A stretch of 37,966 bases of DNA, from NCBI GenBank assembly GCA_003427395.1, contig BFEA01000049.1, forward strand, positions 3,038,576-3,076,541, in the 5' to 3' direction. This DNA is from Chara braunii. Taxonomy: Eukaryota; Streptophyta; Charophyceae; Charales; Characeae. The position numbers were made by a program, and so were the translations under genes. The notes beneath the pieces were generated by a model. The model did not search any database. It was not told the origin of the DNA and worked only from the letters and a program-made list of their open reading frames with translations. Below, piece by piece: positions 19,093 to 29,664 of the stretch; the stretch's first letter is position 1, and the number at the start of each line of letters is the position of its first letter.

Positions 19093-19812
19093 ACGCTGAT
19101 GGTTATGCAGGCGCAAGTATCCCCACCCTCCCTCCCTCCCCAAGAAGCTGTAGTACCGACAATAGTAGCCAACCGAGCGGTCAGTCGGAGAGATCCTGCT
19201 AACGAGCAGTGCAGGTACTGCACTGCGGTGGGACATTTTGTGTGAGCATGTCCAAAGCTCAACCACGACATATTAAAAATAAGATGTACGAGGTTATTAA
19301 AAGGGGAGATATTCAGACCTCAGGGAGAACGGGTGAACTAGAACTGGCCAGGAGGAATGCGGCGCGCCGTTATCATCCTCAATGGGTTAGAGATAGCAGC
19401 GGTAGAAGCTGAACCTGCGATCGATATCGTTTGGGACCAACTCCGAGGGCGCGGGGCACAAGTCAACTTCATTCTAAAAAGCGACGAACACGATAGGTTG
19501 AACACAACTTCCCTGTTAGGAATGGTTGGAAGAAGAATCATCCGTGACACTGTGATGGAGGAAGTTGCTGGAGGCACCGCCACCCAAGCAGAGCCCGAGA
19601 TCGGGGAACTGGAGAAAGTTTACGGGAAACCTAGGGAAGAGGAGCCGACAGACAAAGTCACCACTGTCAAGAAAACATTTAGGTATCAAATCCCGATCCT
19701 AACCATGCCAGAGATCGACGACACCCTTAGCAAATTACTAGGAACCATGATATTAGTATCCTTTCAGACCATGTTGCAAGCGAGCCTCAGACTGCTCAAA
19801 GGACTTAGATAA
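19093..19812 (+). pseudogene. Gypsy gag C-terminal part with zinc knuckle
   Basis: One frame carries a CCHC zinc knuckle: Cys at 19210 and 19219, His at 19234 and Cys at 19249, spaced C-x2-C-x4-H-x4-C as in retrotransposon nucleocapsid proteins. A TGA at 19243-19245 falls inside the knuckle, and at least one more stop follows before 19357. The frame then stays open from 19357 to a TAG at about 19810, giving a linker with Arg-Tyr-Gln-Ile-Pro-Ile-Leu and a Leu-rich tail. The N-terminal gag is missing because LTR2 copy 2 cuts in at 19092. It continues downstream into protease and RT sequence of the same element. Confidence 0.8.
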
Positions 19813-20990
19813 CTATTGACTCGCCGACGAGTGGAGATCGATGAAAATCCAGAATCACAGGAGGAGGAAAAGGAGGAGGAAGCTCCGCAAGAAGTCGTTA
19901 ATCTTCAAAGGAGCCCTGGGGATTTTTTTTTATTTTTTTTTGAGCAACTCAAATTCATTCCAAATAAGAGACAGACAGAGGCCCGAGCCTTGGGGATTTG
20001 GAAGACCTAGAAAAGGTTTTTGCGGATATCCGCTTGAGCTTGCCAGACCATGAAGGCGGGGAAGTCATGAGGGCTCCACTGGGGACGAAGCTTAGTTTTC
20101 ATGCGCTGCCCGTAGGGAAGTTAAAGGTACAGATCAGGACACATCACACAGATGCTCTAATAGATGAAGGTGCAGAAATCACACTCATAAGGAGAGATTT
20201 TGCAACAATTATCGGCTGTGTGGTTAACAAGGAAGTAATGAGGAGCATCCGAGGGGTCGGTGGCGAGATCCCGTTTTCAGGGTACGTCACCAAATGTGCA
20301 GTCAAGGCAGGCATCCGGGAGTCGATTTAATCATTTCAGCGGATGACCGTGTTAGACGAGATGGACCATGACATAATCCTCGGGAGACCATGGTGTGCCA
20401 ATGTAGAAATGATAGGGATGCATCTGCATGATGACACATACATGGTCGACTTAGAGGACCCTGTAACTGGCCGAGGGGAGCTCTTCCGACTCATCGGGAC
20501 CGGAGGGGACCCTTCTAAAGAAAAGTTGGCAACATGGTCGCCGACATTTGAAGATAATGCGCGAAAGGGGGCTTTTGCGCGAATGGAGGGTGTGAGAGAA
20601 ATAGTAAAAATTATGATTGAGGAAGCGTTCAATAAGAAAGAATGGATCAAGATGGGCCTGCCCCATAAGAAGACAAGACAAGAGGACGAAGTCTTGAGTG
20701 TTATAGTGGCGAAAAGGGAGTCAGAAGTTGAACTTGGAGCCAGCCTGCCTAAGTGGAAAGAGATACGGAGGGAGGTACCGAAAATCGCACTCGAGATCCC
20801 CGACTTATTACAGCTCATCAAAGCTATCAGGTATCATAAAGGAGGGGTGAACCCGGGAGCGCTAGCCAGATTTGAAGGGGAAGTACAGGAGGGATATTGT
20901 CTGAATGGAAAGATAATCAGTATTCAACCACGGGTCGCGAAGCCTACAAAGGTAATTCCGGCCATTCATTTTTTAGGATAAAGATCCCGG
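19813..20990 (+). pseudogene. Gypsy aspartic protease and linker
   Basis: The protease core reads Leu-Ile-Asp-Glu-Gly-Ala-Glu-Ile, with the presumed catalytic Asp at 20163-20165. The residue after it is Glu, where active retroviral-type proteases have Ser, Thr or, in relatives, a small residue. The flap/C-terminal hallmark Ile-Leu-Gly-Arg-Pro-Trp is at about 20372-20392. A stop at 20328-20330 separates the two halves. The 639-nt frame 20343-20981 continues through a charged linker of about 190 residues before RT. An A/T-rich insertion-like stretch at 19920-19945 breaks the region between gag and protease. Confidence 0.8.
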
Positions 20991-21160
20991 AAGGAAGTGT
21001 CCGAAAGTACAAGCCAGTATGGAAGAAAGCTAAGCCAGTCTCGATCCTGCTAGAGACATCTAGGGAAGAGGCCATTGAAAGGGAGGAAGAGGTTTTTCGA
21101 GTAATCCGAGAGAGGCGAGCGACAGAATGACATCGGATACCAGATAAGGTAGCTGACACG

Positions 21161-21889
21161 ATGAAGATAGGAATCGAGAGATTCTTAGCGGAAGAAGAAA
21201 CCCTCCTGATCAAAAGGACGTGTCAGGAGTTTCATCTGACATTTGCCTTCAGTGATCACCAAAAGAGGCGGTTAGACGCAAAGCTAATCCCTCCAGTCCA
21301 CGCAGTAGAGCATGAGTGCTGGAACGACAAAGGACCATCCTATGAGTTTGGAATAGCAGAGGAAGTGACAAACCTTCATCGAGCAAAAATTGACTCCTTC
21401 GTCGCAGAGCCTACGACGTCACCATACGCAAACAGGTGGTTCGTCTTTCAAAAACGTAACAAGACGTTGAGGTGGATTCAAGACTTGTAGAATTTGAATG
21501 CAGTAACCATCCGGGATGCCAGTTCGCTACCACAGGCCGATTTATTAGCAGAGTCTCACGCCGGCCGGAGCATGTACTCCTTGGTAGACTTGTATTCCGG
21601 GTACGATCAGCTCTCATTGGACGCTCGGGACATACCATACACCGCAATGCATACTCCCGTAGGACAGTTGCAGATGCAGGTAACCCCTATGGGCTTTACG
21701 AACCCAGTAGCCGAAGCGCAAAGGAGGATGCTCACTGTAGTCGAGGACATGTTCCCAGAGAAGTGTGAACCCTACATCGATGACAACCCGATCAAAGGCG
21801 CCCAAGAGAAGGACGAGACGGAAGTCCAGCCAGGAATTCAAAAATTTGTGTGGGACCATCTACAGGACATCAAGGACTTCCTCCGCTGA
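21161..21889 (+). pseudogene. Gypsy reverse transcriptase
   Basis: The frame covers the N-terminal fingers (21161-21490), then one TAG stop at 21488-21490, then the palm. Visible motifs: Leu-Val-Asp-Leu-Tyr-Ser-Gly-Tyr-Asp-Gln (motif A), Thr-Pro-Met-Gly-Phe-Thr-Asn (motif B) and Tyr-Ile-Asp-Asp (motif C, 21773-21784) followed by Asn-Pro-Ile-Lys-Gly. The two palm aspartates of motif C are intact. The stop replaces a codon in the usual Leu-x-Asn-Leu-Asn run before motif A. This places the element in Metaviridae (Ty3/gypsy). Confidence 0.9.
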
Positions 21890-22645
21890 TTTCTAGTATT
21901 CAACATCACAGGTAGCGGACCAAAGAGTATTCTGGCAGTGCCGGAAGTGACCATACTAGGATTTCGCTGTGGCACATACGGAAGGAGTGGCCAACCCCCC
22001 TGCATACGACGACGGAGGTAAGAGCGTTCTTAGGCGTGGTCGGTTTTTGGAGGATCTTTATTTAAAAAATTGCCAAGATTGTTGAGCCTATCCGCGCCAT
22101 GATCCGAGAGGAAGGAATCATGGATTGGACGGAGGAGCGAGAGGGAGCCGTCCAAACCCTGAAGGACATATTCACATCAGAGCAAGTCACTTTGGCAGCG
22201 CCCTGTTTTAACGACGAAGTTGGACGACCGTTTATTCTGGAGACGGACGAAAGACGCGTGGCCGTAGGGAGCGTGCTAATTCAAAAGGATGAGGGAGAAA
22301 AAAAAAGGTCAATTAGGTTCAAGAGAAGAACCCTGAACTCAGCAGAACGACGATACTCGCAGTTCAAGAAGGAAGTCTTAGCCGTCCTGCATTACCTCAA
22401 GACCTTCCAAGCCTACCTATTCGGGAGATGTTTTATCCTAAGGATCGACTCGACCAATGTCGCGGGGGCTTTAAAGAATTACAAGCCTATAGATCCGACG
22501 GTCGGGAGATGAGTAGGATTCATCTGGCAGTTCAACTACAAGATCGAACAAATTGTTGGACTCAGGAACAAGGCCGATGGGCTAAGTCGGGTCTGTATCA
22601 CGCCCGAAGGGGTGGAGGATGCAGAACCCATCGACGCGTTTCTTG
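21890..22645 (+). pseudogene. Gypsy RT connection and RNase H
   Basis: After 21889 the reading passes through a shortened, frameshifted connection (the sequence around 21980-22000 appears to lack codons) with a stop near 22062. It then enters an open frame at 22099-22512. That frame has Phe-Ile-Leu-Glu-Thr-Asp, the first RNase H acidic motif, then Leu-Asn-Ser-Ala-Glu-Arg-Arg-Tyr-Ser-Gln-Phe-Lys-Lys-Glu, typical of gypsy RNase H, and Arg-Ile-Asp near the end. A TGA at 22510-22512 ends it where the family normally has Trp. Further homologous sequence continues in other frames to about 22640. Confidence 0.85.
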
Positions 22646-24202
22646 ACTACAAAGGAGGAAGCGGTGAATATCGAAATGATGAGCGAAGGATGTGCGTTGG
22701 GAGAATTGTTGATTCAGACCTTGGAGAAAGGGGCACCTGCCGTAGTGGCAGAGCTTAGTGAAGGGTCACTACTCGAGGATGCAATGAGGAAAAGGACTCG
22801 TGGGGAGCAATAGTAGGCCCAAAGGAGGAATTGATAGCAATGGCCGTTGAGGGAGGCCGGAAAGCCGTGATGAGCTTAATGGAATCTTGAGAACGAAAAT
22901 AATTGCAGCTAATGATAAACCAGATGCAGGAGAAGCAGGGTGAGGATCAAGAAGGAAAATACTTTTTCTATGTTCAGATGTACGAAGGGGTCTTTCGAGA
23001 AATCGGATTGCTGCTGGTAGGAAATAAGCAGCTCGTGGAGGTTAGCATTAAGGCAAGGGAAGGGGCCGAAAAATACGTCCTAAGGAACGGTCATCTGTTC
23101 AGGAGAGAGGAAAGAAAGGCGTTACACTTAGAAGAGTTGTATGCGGGAGGTCTAGGCAGTTGGACGTGATCCGGGCGATGCACGATGGAGTAGCAGCGGG
23201 ACATCGATCGTCCAAAGGGACTCTTGCCAAGATAACACTGCTCTATTATTGGCCAAACATGGCAGACATGGTCGCCACGTACTGTCATACCTGTCTAATC
23301 TGCTAGGAACGGAGCTCGGCTCGCGTTTTCGAGCCACTTAGACCAACACGGGTGTTGGGGCCGGGACATCTGATCCACCTTGACCTTGCGGTTATACCCG
23401 TGTCAACTGATGGATACATGTATATCCAGGATGCGCGAGACAACTTGAGTGGGTTCGTGGAAGCAGTCGTCCTCAAGAAAAAGACGGAAAAAAGTGTAAC
23501 AAATTAGATAGAGGATTTCTACCTGAGGCATCCCTTCATCAGGAGGCTTATAACACACAATGGAAAGAAGTTTGCAAACCAAGAAGTGCTGGGAATGCTT
23601 AAGAGGCTTTGCGTACCTATCAAACTCATCGAGCCGTATCACTCGGAGGCCAATGCACCTGTGGAAAGGGGGCACCGGACTGTAAAGAACACAATTGTGA
23701 AGCTCGCGACAGAAAATTTGGGGAGTTGGCCTAGGTATCTTAAGAATGCCATCTTCTCGGATAACATGACACCTAAGTGGACAACGGGATGTATCCCAGG
23801 GGAGCTCTAGTACAGAAGAGAGATCGATTTCCCCATGGAGACCTTGATACCTACCTGGAACAGGTTAGATGACGGTCCGCGTATGACCACGAAAAAATTA
23901 ATTGAGGCGCGATGTCAACAAGTCCTTAGAAACGAGGAGGTCATGGAAGACATTGTCAATCGGATACTAAACAACAGGATCAGGGACAAAACAAGGTGGG
24001 ACCCGGTTAAGAATATCCGAAAAGAGCCACTTTTGGTGGGAGAGACAGTATTGGTAAGAAAATCGGCACTAGAAAGCACCTGGTCTGGTAACTGGGGAGG
24101 AGGTTCAAAGACCCCTACCGGATCGCTAAGCGGGTGGGACTGAACACCTTCGAATTGGAAGATTTGGATGAAATTGGATTGAAGGGACCCTTCCCTGAGC
24201 AA
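22646..24202 (+). pseudogene. Gypsy integrase
   Basis: The N-terminal zinc-binding domain has His at 23181 and 23202 and Cys at 23283 and 23292 (HHCC). The DDE core has Asp at 23382-23384 and Glu at 23664-23666. The second Asp is replaced by His (CAC at 23556-23558) in the Asp-Asn-Gly position, with the correct D35E spacing to the Glu. In-frame stops occur at 23304-23306, 23505-23507 and 23808-23810, and the upstream linker (22903-23169) is in another frame. The C-terminal part runs to about 24202 with a Val-Leu-Val-Arg segment. No chromodomain is visible. The enzyme cannot be active. Confidence 0.88.
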
Positions 24203-24514
24203 TGATTGGTCAAATTTCTAAGTCTGGACCCAATGGAATAATGGCTTCAGGAGGCTGCGGATGAGGAAATTGAGGAGTCTACAAGCTAAGAAACTGACGA
24301 CAACCTTGCCCACACTATGTCTTGTCTCTGACTACGTCTGTGAAACTTTTTTTTTGTTTTGGAAGGCAATGGCTTGGGCTGATTGAAAAAGGGAGGCGGG
24401 ATGCCGTGGCGCTTTTGTGCCGATGGTTTTTGTGGTAATGGGAAAGGCTACCAGGAGCGTTGTACTATAGTTTTTGAAAAGAAATAATGAGATCATTACA
24501 ACTACGACATATGT
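24203..24514. other. Sequence after integrase
   Basis: No gene. It includes a T run at 24347-24359. It probably represents the 3' untranslated part of the gypsy element; no polypurine tract is evident here. Confidence 0.3.
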
Positions 24515-25321
24515 ATGAAGGGGCGATGTGTAATACTGACTTTGTGCAATGGATACCGGGAGCAATCTGGGGAAAAGAACATTTTCCTACCAAACTGGGG
24601 GGAACGTGTGTATGAGGGGCTCGTTGGGTGTTGTTTTCTTATACAGGATCAGGGAAGAAGCCTTAGAAAAGCGAAAATGGAATTCAGCAATGAAAATGGC
24701 ACGGGGGCGATCAACAGGCCCAGCGAAGGGGGAGGAGCGAGACCAAGTCGAGAGCGGAGGACTGCAAAAAGAAAGTTGTACATAGGGTACCTGTCCGAAC
24801 ATGTAGTGGGCTGGGGGGCGAGAAAACAGGTGTGTAAAGGGCCCTTGCCTCTCAGAAAAGGAGAAGGGATATACATCTCATCAAGGAGTTAGAGCGAGGA
24901 AGAGAAAACGAGTATGGGAGAGAGGGCACGGGCCTCTGCCAAGGAGAGGGCCGAGGGATGCGAGCAGCATGAGCCTTGGCATGGGAGGAACGAAGGGAGG
25001 CAGAACATGAGCGACGAGTGTGAAGAAGGGGAAGAAGGAAGGGAGAGTCCGCAGAAAAAGGGGAGTGGCCACGACAGTTGTGAGGGGAGATACACGGACT
25101 TTGAAGAAGGATATGGGAAGAGGATGAAGATTCCTTATAACCTAGATCCAAAGAACTTCACGGGTGAGTTCAGCCCCGTACGGACGAAGGAGGATGTGGA
25201 CGGGGAGGAAGAAGTGCAAAAGGCAATAGAGATTAGCAGTGGCGATGAGAGGGATGAGATCTCAAGGCCCAGAGAAGAGAAGCGACCCCCTGTGAACCAG
25301 CCACGCGAAGGATCCTTTTGA
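24515..25321 (+). pseudogene. Charged gag-like ORFs
   Basis: Two frames, 24515-24892 (125 codons) and 24914-25321 (135 codons), encode Glu/Lys/Arg/Gly-rich proteins without a recognisable fold. The second has a run of Glu and Gly, then an ordered-looking segment (Ile-Pro-Tyr-Asn-Leu-Asp-Pro-Lys), then an acidic tail. Composition resembles the disordered N-terminal part of plant gypsy gag proteins. They may belong to a second element beginning after the integrase at 24202. The overlapping antisense frames are Ser/Pro-rich shadows. Confidence 0.35.
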
Positions 25322-25650
25322 TGAGAAGATGAGTTTGGGCCAATGCCCAGTCATTGGTTTGAGCAATGACTCAGTGTAATAAAGCACGACTCGATTATCA
25401 AGGTCAGGGAATTCATGGAGGCGGGAGTGGTAGCCACACCTTCGGACTTTTACAGTGAGAAGGAGTAGCGAGAAATTGCGAAGAGAAAGAAAGAAATCCT
25501 GGCCTTCGGTCTGGGAGTTAAAAAGTCAGCAGAAAGAAGGGATGGGCAAGAGACCGGGCAAGATGGGACACATGACAGCAAGAGGGACTAGAGGTTATCA
25601 AAATTTGTGTTTTTTGTTTGCAACATTGGAATGGCAAAGGTTTGGATAGT
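25322..25650 (+). pseudogene. Coding-like remnant, gag-type
   Basis: The frame from about 25385 reads Lys-Val-Arg-Glu-Phe-Met-Glu-Ala-Gly, then a stop at 25466-25468, then a Lys/Glu-rich stretch to another stop near 25590. It has protein-like composition, is continuous in style with the preceding ORFs and is broken by stops. The family was not identified. Confidence 0.3.
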
Positions 25651-26280
25651 ATGAGTGAGCTTGCTAGGAATGAGCGATATAAGGTCTAGCTATAATTGTG
25701 TCACGATGAGTTAGAAGATAGCATTCTTAAACTACTTCTTGGATAAGTTACCTTTGAAAGAGTATGTACAAAACGATGACACGAGGTATAGGGGTGAGAC
25801 TGGTTGGGATGGTTGTAGTGTGAGTTTTGAATGGAATAAATAATGTATTTTTGAGAAGAGACCACGAGTTCGGATTAACAACTAAAATAAAACATTGAGG
25901 GTGGGTCGAGTACACGAGAGGTTAGGGAACCTATGGGTAAAGAGGTGTGAAGAACACCCATTCCCTAGGAGTCTAATCCAACTGAGTCCAGAATGAGTCT
26001 GAAAATAGCAGAAAACTGAGAGGTCAGAAAGAGTGAAAATAGAGGGGGGTGCCCCTGTCCTTCGCTATGGTTGAACGGTCGGGTGGGCTAGTGCTGCTTG
26101 GGGCTGCAAGCCCCAACTCGAGCACTAGATGCTATGTCGGATGTATGCACGAATAGTAAATTGTATTGAGAAAGGACGAAGGAAACCTCACGCATAAAAC
26201 TGCAAAAGATGGCCACCTTCTAACCCCCGAGACAAAGATGAGATCCGTGTCCTCGAGACCCACCCCCTCGAGCGCTAACA
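25651..26280. other. Unassigned region
   Basis: No supported gene. Slightly AT-rich, no obvious repeats. Confidence 0.3.
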
Positions 26281-26284
26281 TTGG

Positions 26285-26493
26285 AATGGATAAGGACGAC
26301 CCTGACAGGGCCGTTCGATTGAAATGGATAAGGACGGCCCTGACAAAGCCGTTCGATTGGAATGAATAAGGACGACCCTTACAAGACCGTTCAACTAGAA
26401 TGGATAAGAATGACCCTAACCAGGTCATTCGACTAGAATAGAAAGAATGACCCTAACCGGGTTCTTCGGAATGACCCCTGACAAGGGTCATTC
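26285..26493 (+). repeat. Hairpin tandem array, about 38-bp units
   Basis: Six units, each a hairpin with a CTGACAA/CTAACCA-type loop preceded by GGAATGGATAAG-like spacers. Best stems: 26332-26338/26348-26354 (GGACGGC/GCCGTTC, one G-U), 26408-26415/26423-26430 (GAATGACC/GGTCATTC, perfect) and 26469-26477/26485-26493 (GAATGACCC/GGGTCATTC, perfect 9 bp). Arms change from the ACGG type to the ATGACC type along the array while staying paired. Confidence 0.8.
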
Positions 26494-27200
26494 TTTGAAA
26501 TTGTTACTAGGGTCCCCTTGCATGATTGCTTGAGAAAGGATGAGTTGGAAGGATATGGAATCTGCATTGAGAAATTGCTTGAGGATTGAAAATTGCATTG
26601 CATATCACGGGGCCCTAGGCGGATTGAAAAAGACATGGAAATTGCATTGGAATTTTTTTTCTTTTCTTACAGTCTCAAACCTCAGCAGGAGGGGGATACC
26701 AGTGCATGCACCATGACCTCAGGACCTCTACCCGTCAAGGGAAAAGTCTCAGCGCGACCTATTCCTCATAAGGAAGAACAAGGGTTGAAGGACCAAGGCA
26801 TCTTTCTCGTTGACTGATGCTCACCGTCCGGAACTAACTCCAACAAAGAGCTCTAGTCAGCGAGTTCAAACTGCGCCTCATGTTGAGAACCTAAACGTCA
26901 AGGGCGTGGAGCCAAACGGGCGTGAAGCGATTCTTTCTCTAAGTCTCATTTGCTCTCCCCAACCACACGATACACCGAAGAGGGGCGGTGTGGCCACTTG
27001 GGATGGACCAAGGCTGCTCGCATTAAGTTGAGCAACACTGTCCAAAGGGAGGGGTCGGGCGGGGTACCGGGTGGAGTCCGCACCCACCACAGGACGAGTG
27101 ACACCGGCCTGCCGGATCATTACAACCATTCCGGGACTAACCGCAATGTCTTCGTAACTGCACTTGCAGACTAATAGAGAGTCCCAACTCTCTTGAAAGA
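26494..27200. other. Unassigned, coding-like in parts
   Basis: Short open frames on both strands (26593-26817, 26810-27031 and 26950-27174 on +; 26878-27216 on -). None shows a motif I know. No tandem repeat. Confidence 0.25.
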
Positions 27201-27510
27201 AAGAGGCCGGATCCAAGAAAATACCACTCGGGAGGAACGGTTCGCGAGATGCGCCTTTATGGCGAGACGGGGTCTTGGGAGGTTTGGACTGGACCTACCT
27301 GCTGGATGTGAGATGGTACCTCAAAGATGACGTCCGTCCCGTACTGACAAAATATCGCACTAAGTAGAAGGATGAGGCGCAACCTGCCAAGGGAGGACTG
27401 ATCACCCTCCCTTCGATGAGTAGGTGGGCCGTTGTTCTTGACTCAGTTGGGGGGTCAAGGTTCCGTACCTCCAAGTGAGAGCCAGTCGTGCGATGGGGAC
27501 ATCGCATTTT
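27201..27510 (+). pseudogene. Decayed C-terminal coding remnant before polypurine tract
   Basis: One frame reads Leu-Asp-Trp-Thr-Tyr-Leu-Leu-Asp-Val-Arg-Trp-Tyr-Leu and continues, with stops, up to the polypurine tract at 27511. This looks like the 3' end of a gypsy-type polyprotein by position. No diagnostic motif remains. Confidence 0.35.
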
Positions 27511-27524
27511 AAGTGGGGGGAAGG
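27511..27524 (+). promoter_or_regulatory. Polypurine tract 1
   Basis: AAGTGGGGGGAAGG follows GGGGACATCGCATTTT and precedes TGTCATC at 27527. This is the usual arrangement at the 3' end of plant gypsy elements (GGACATCNTTT, purines, then the TG of the LTR). Confidence 0.65.
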
Positions 27525-27589
27525 CGTGTCATCTACCGATGAAAAAACGTGCAATAAAAAGAACGGCGGTCAAAAAGATAAGGTTATCA

Positions 27590-28030
27590 GAAGTTCGAGA
27601 AAGACATGTGTAATTGACTTCGCGTAGGCTTGAGAAAAGTCTGGCAAAATGTCCAGAAGAGAAAGACATATGTAATTGACTTTGCGTGGGCTTGACAAAG
27701 GTCTGACAAGTTGTCCAGAAGGGAAAATAATGTGTAATTGACTTTGTTTGGGCTTGACAAAGACCTGGCAAGATGTCTAGAAGAGAAAGACGTGTGTAAT
27801 TGACTTTGCGCGGGCTTGAGAAAGGTCTGGCAAGATGTCTAGAAGAGAAAGAAATGTGTAATTGACTTTGTTTGGGCTTGAGAAAGGTCTGACAAGATAA
27901 CCAGAAGAGAAAGGAATGTGTAATTGACTTTGCTTGGGCTTGGGAAAGGTCTGGCAAGATGTCCGGAAGCTAAATACATGTGTAATTGACTTTGCTTGGG
28001 CTTGAGAAAGACCTGGCAAGATGTCCAGAA
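27590..28030 (+). repeat. 62-bp tandem repeat, seven copies
   Basis: The marker TAATTGACTT recurs at 27611, 27673, 27735, 27797, 27859, 27921 and 27983, a period of exactly 62 with few length changes. Units contain GGGCTTGAGAAAGGTCTGGC and a CTTG/CAAG short stem. The long antisense frames here are repeat artefacts. Confidence 0.95.
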
Positions 28031-28391
28031 AAAGATGCATATGAAATGGATTGGGCAACATGCATGTAAAATTGATTGAGAATCTTTGAGATTGGGCGCA
28101 AAAAAAGTCTGACGAAGAAGACATGCATGTGAAATAGGCAGAACTGGAGAAAAACCTGGGAAAATGACCTGGAAGAAATGGGTGTAAATATGGTTGGGCA
28201 TGAGATTGAGGAAAGGATAGCCGGAGGTATGGATTGCACGGGCCGAAGAGCCAATTAAAAGAAGCATTGAGGATGACAGAGGCCAAAAAAGGGATTTGGT
28301 CGGCATGGGATGGATGACAAAACTTTCGAAGGCATTCGGGATAACTCGGCTTGAAGGAGGAGCATGTACTGCGGAATGACAGAAGAGATCG
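28031..28391. other. Degenerate extension of the arrays
   Basis: Words of the 62-bp unit (GACCTGGCAAGATGTCC, then shorter pieces such as GCATGTGAAAT) persist to about 28180 and fade. No gene. Confidence 0.4.
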
Positions 28392-28711
28392 GTTGATGTT
28401 CTAAGAGTGATGAATGAGACGAAAAACTTGATGCACCTCGGGTGATGAATCAGACAAAAAACTTGATGAACTTTGGGTGATGAATGAGACGGAAAAGTTG
28501 ATGCACTTCGGGTGATGAATGAGACGAAAAACTTGATGCACTTCGGGTGATGAATAAGACGAAAAACTTGATGCACTTCGGGTGATGAATGAGACGAAAA
28601 GCTTGATGCACTCCGGCTGATGAATGAGACAAAAAGCTTGATGCACTTCGAGTGATGAATGAGACAAAAGAAGCCAAAAAAGGGTTTGATGTTCTAAGAG
28701 TGATGAATGAG
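28392..28711 (+). repeat. 35-bp tandem repeat, eight copies
   Basis: GTGATGAAT recurs at 28407, 28442, 28477, 28512, 28547, 28582, 28617 (as CTGATGAAT) and 28652, an exact 35-nt period. The array is bracketed by a direct repeat (TGATGTTCTAAGAGTGATGA, from about 28394 and again about 28687). Further similarity outside it (CCAAAAAAGGG at 28284 and 28675) suggests a larger duplication. Confidence 0.95.
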
Positions 28712-28923
28712 GAGAGAGAAGCCTGAAGGAAGTCCTTGACCCTCCACACACCCCTCCCCGCCCAAGGAGCGGAGACTAGAAGAGACCCCGAGAAAGGAAC
28801 AAGAAAAGACAAAAAAGACCCTGGCAAACTAACTACCCATCACACCTCACCCCTTCTTCTCCGTCTATCGCTTCAGACCCTCCTACTGACAGAAGATTAG
28901 TGCACGATGAGGACATCGTGAAT

Positions 28924-28935
28924 GAGTGGGGGGAA
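28924..28935 (+). promoter_or_regulatory. Polypurine tract 2
   Basis: GAGTGGGGGGAA follows GAGGACATCGTGAAT and precedes TGTGTCAGG. It is a near copy of the 27511 arrangement, marking a second gypsy-type 3' end. Confidence 0.65.
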
Positions 28936-29631
28936 TGTGTCAGGATCAGTGGGTCCCGAATAACATCCCGCCAATCGAGAACCTGTATGTAGCCAAATTG
29001 TGCACGACAAAGAAATCTAGAGTAAGGAGGTAAGAGAGAGAAGAGACAAAGGACTAGGCCGTCGGGAGGAGTGATGCCCTAGGATGAGAACCACAGGGGA
29101 AACAAATCGGCGACGACAAGCAAGTAAGCGTGAGGACATGGGCGCATAAGAATATAGCATGAGGCCAGGAGGGCCATTGGGATTCAGCATGACAAAGGCC
29201 AAGGGGTCATTAACATTGCAAATACGGCACGACGAACAACAAGAGAGTAGGGAAGCCGAGAGGTGGACGATCCCGGCGGCCGTGGGACGCTACGAAATAA
29301 GAGCCCAACGTGGAGGCCGCCTAAAACAATTAACGCGAACCTCGGATGGGAGGCCCCGCGGCCGGGGAAACCGGCGTGCGCAAGGCTTAAGAAAGAGAAG
29401 GGAAAGGGATCACCATGGGGCGGTAGACGCCCAAAGAACGTGAGACATCTTAAGGAAAGGCACCAGGGACCACGTGAGACTAAGTAAAAATAATGGTGTC
29501 TGGGACAAAATATATCGGGGACCACCGGCGGGACAAAGTGTCGGGGACTACCGTCGGGACAAAGTGTTGGGGACCACTGACGCGACAAGTGGCGGGGACA
29601 TGAGAAGGTCCTAAGAGAAACGGCGGAGCGG
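28936..29631 (+). repeat. Partial LTR after polypurine tract 2
   Basis: It starts TGTGTCAGGATC and continues without a coding frame until family Y copy B at 29632. It holds a 26-bp tandem repeat (29491-29600). The 3' end of this LTR was not found, so it may be cut by the Y insertion. Confidence 0.45.
29491..29600 (+). repeat. 26-bp tandem repeat
   Basis: GGGGAC recurs at 29517, 29543, 29569 and 29594, each followed by a CACCG-like word and GGGACAAAGTGT. About four units. Confidence 0.85.
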
Positions 29632-29638
29632 TGTCGGC

Positions 29639-29664
29639 GCGAATACCCTTACAAGGGTATCCGC
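29639..29664. repeat. Family Y terminal palindrome, copy B
   Basis: GCGAATACCCTT and AAGGGTATCCGC around AC, 11 of 12 pairs. Confidence 0.85.

Noticed and set aside
28405-28690. Hammerhead ribozyme (TGATGA and GAAA words in each 35-bp unit)
   Set aside because: Only one unit has CTGATGA, and there is no stem II between the two words and no matching stems I or III.
27529-28827. Long minus-strand frames (up to 245 codons)
   Set aside because: They are kept open by the 62-bp and 35-bp tandem repeats; the product is a degenerate repeat with no conservation of frame (62 and 35 are not multiples of three).
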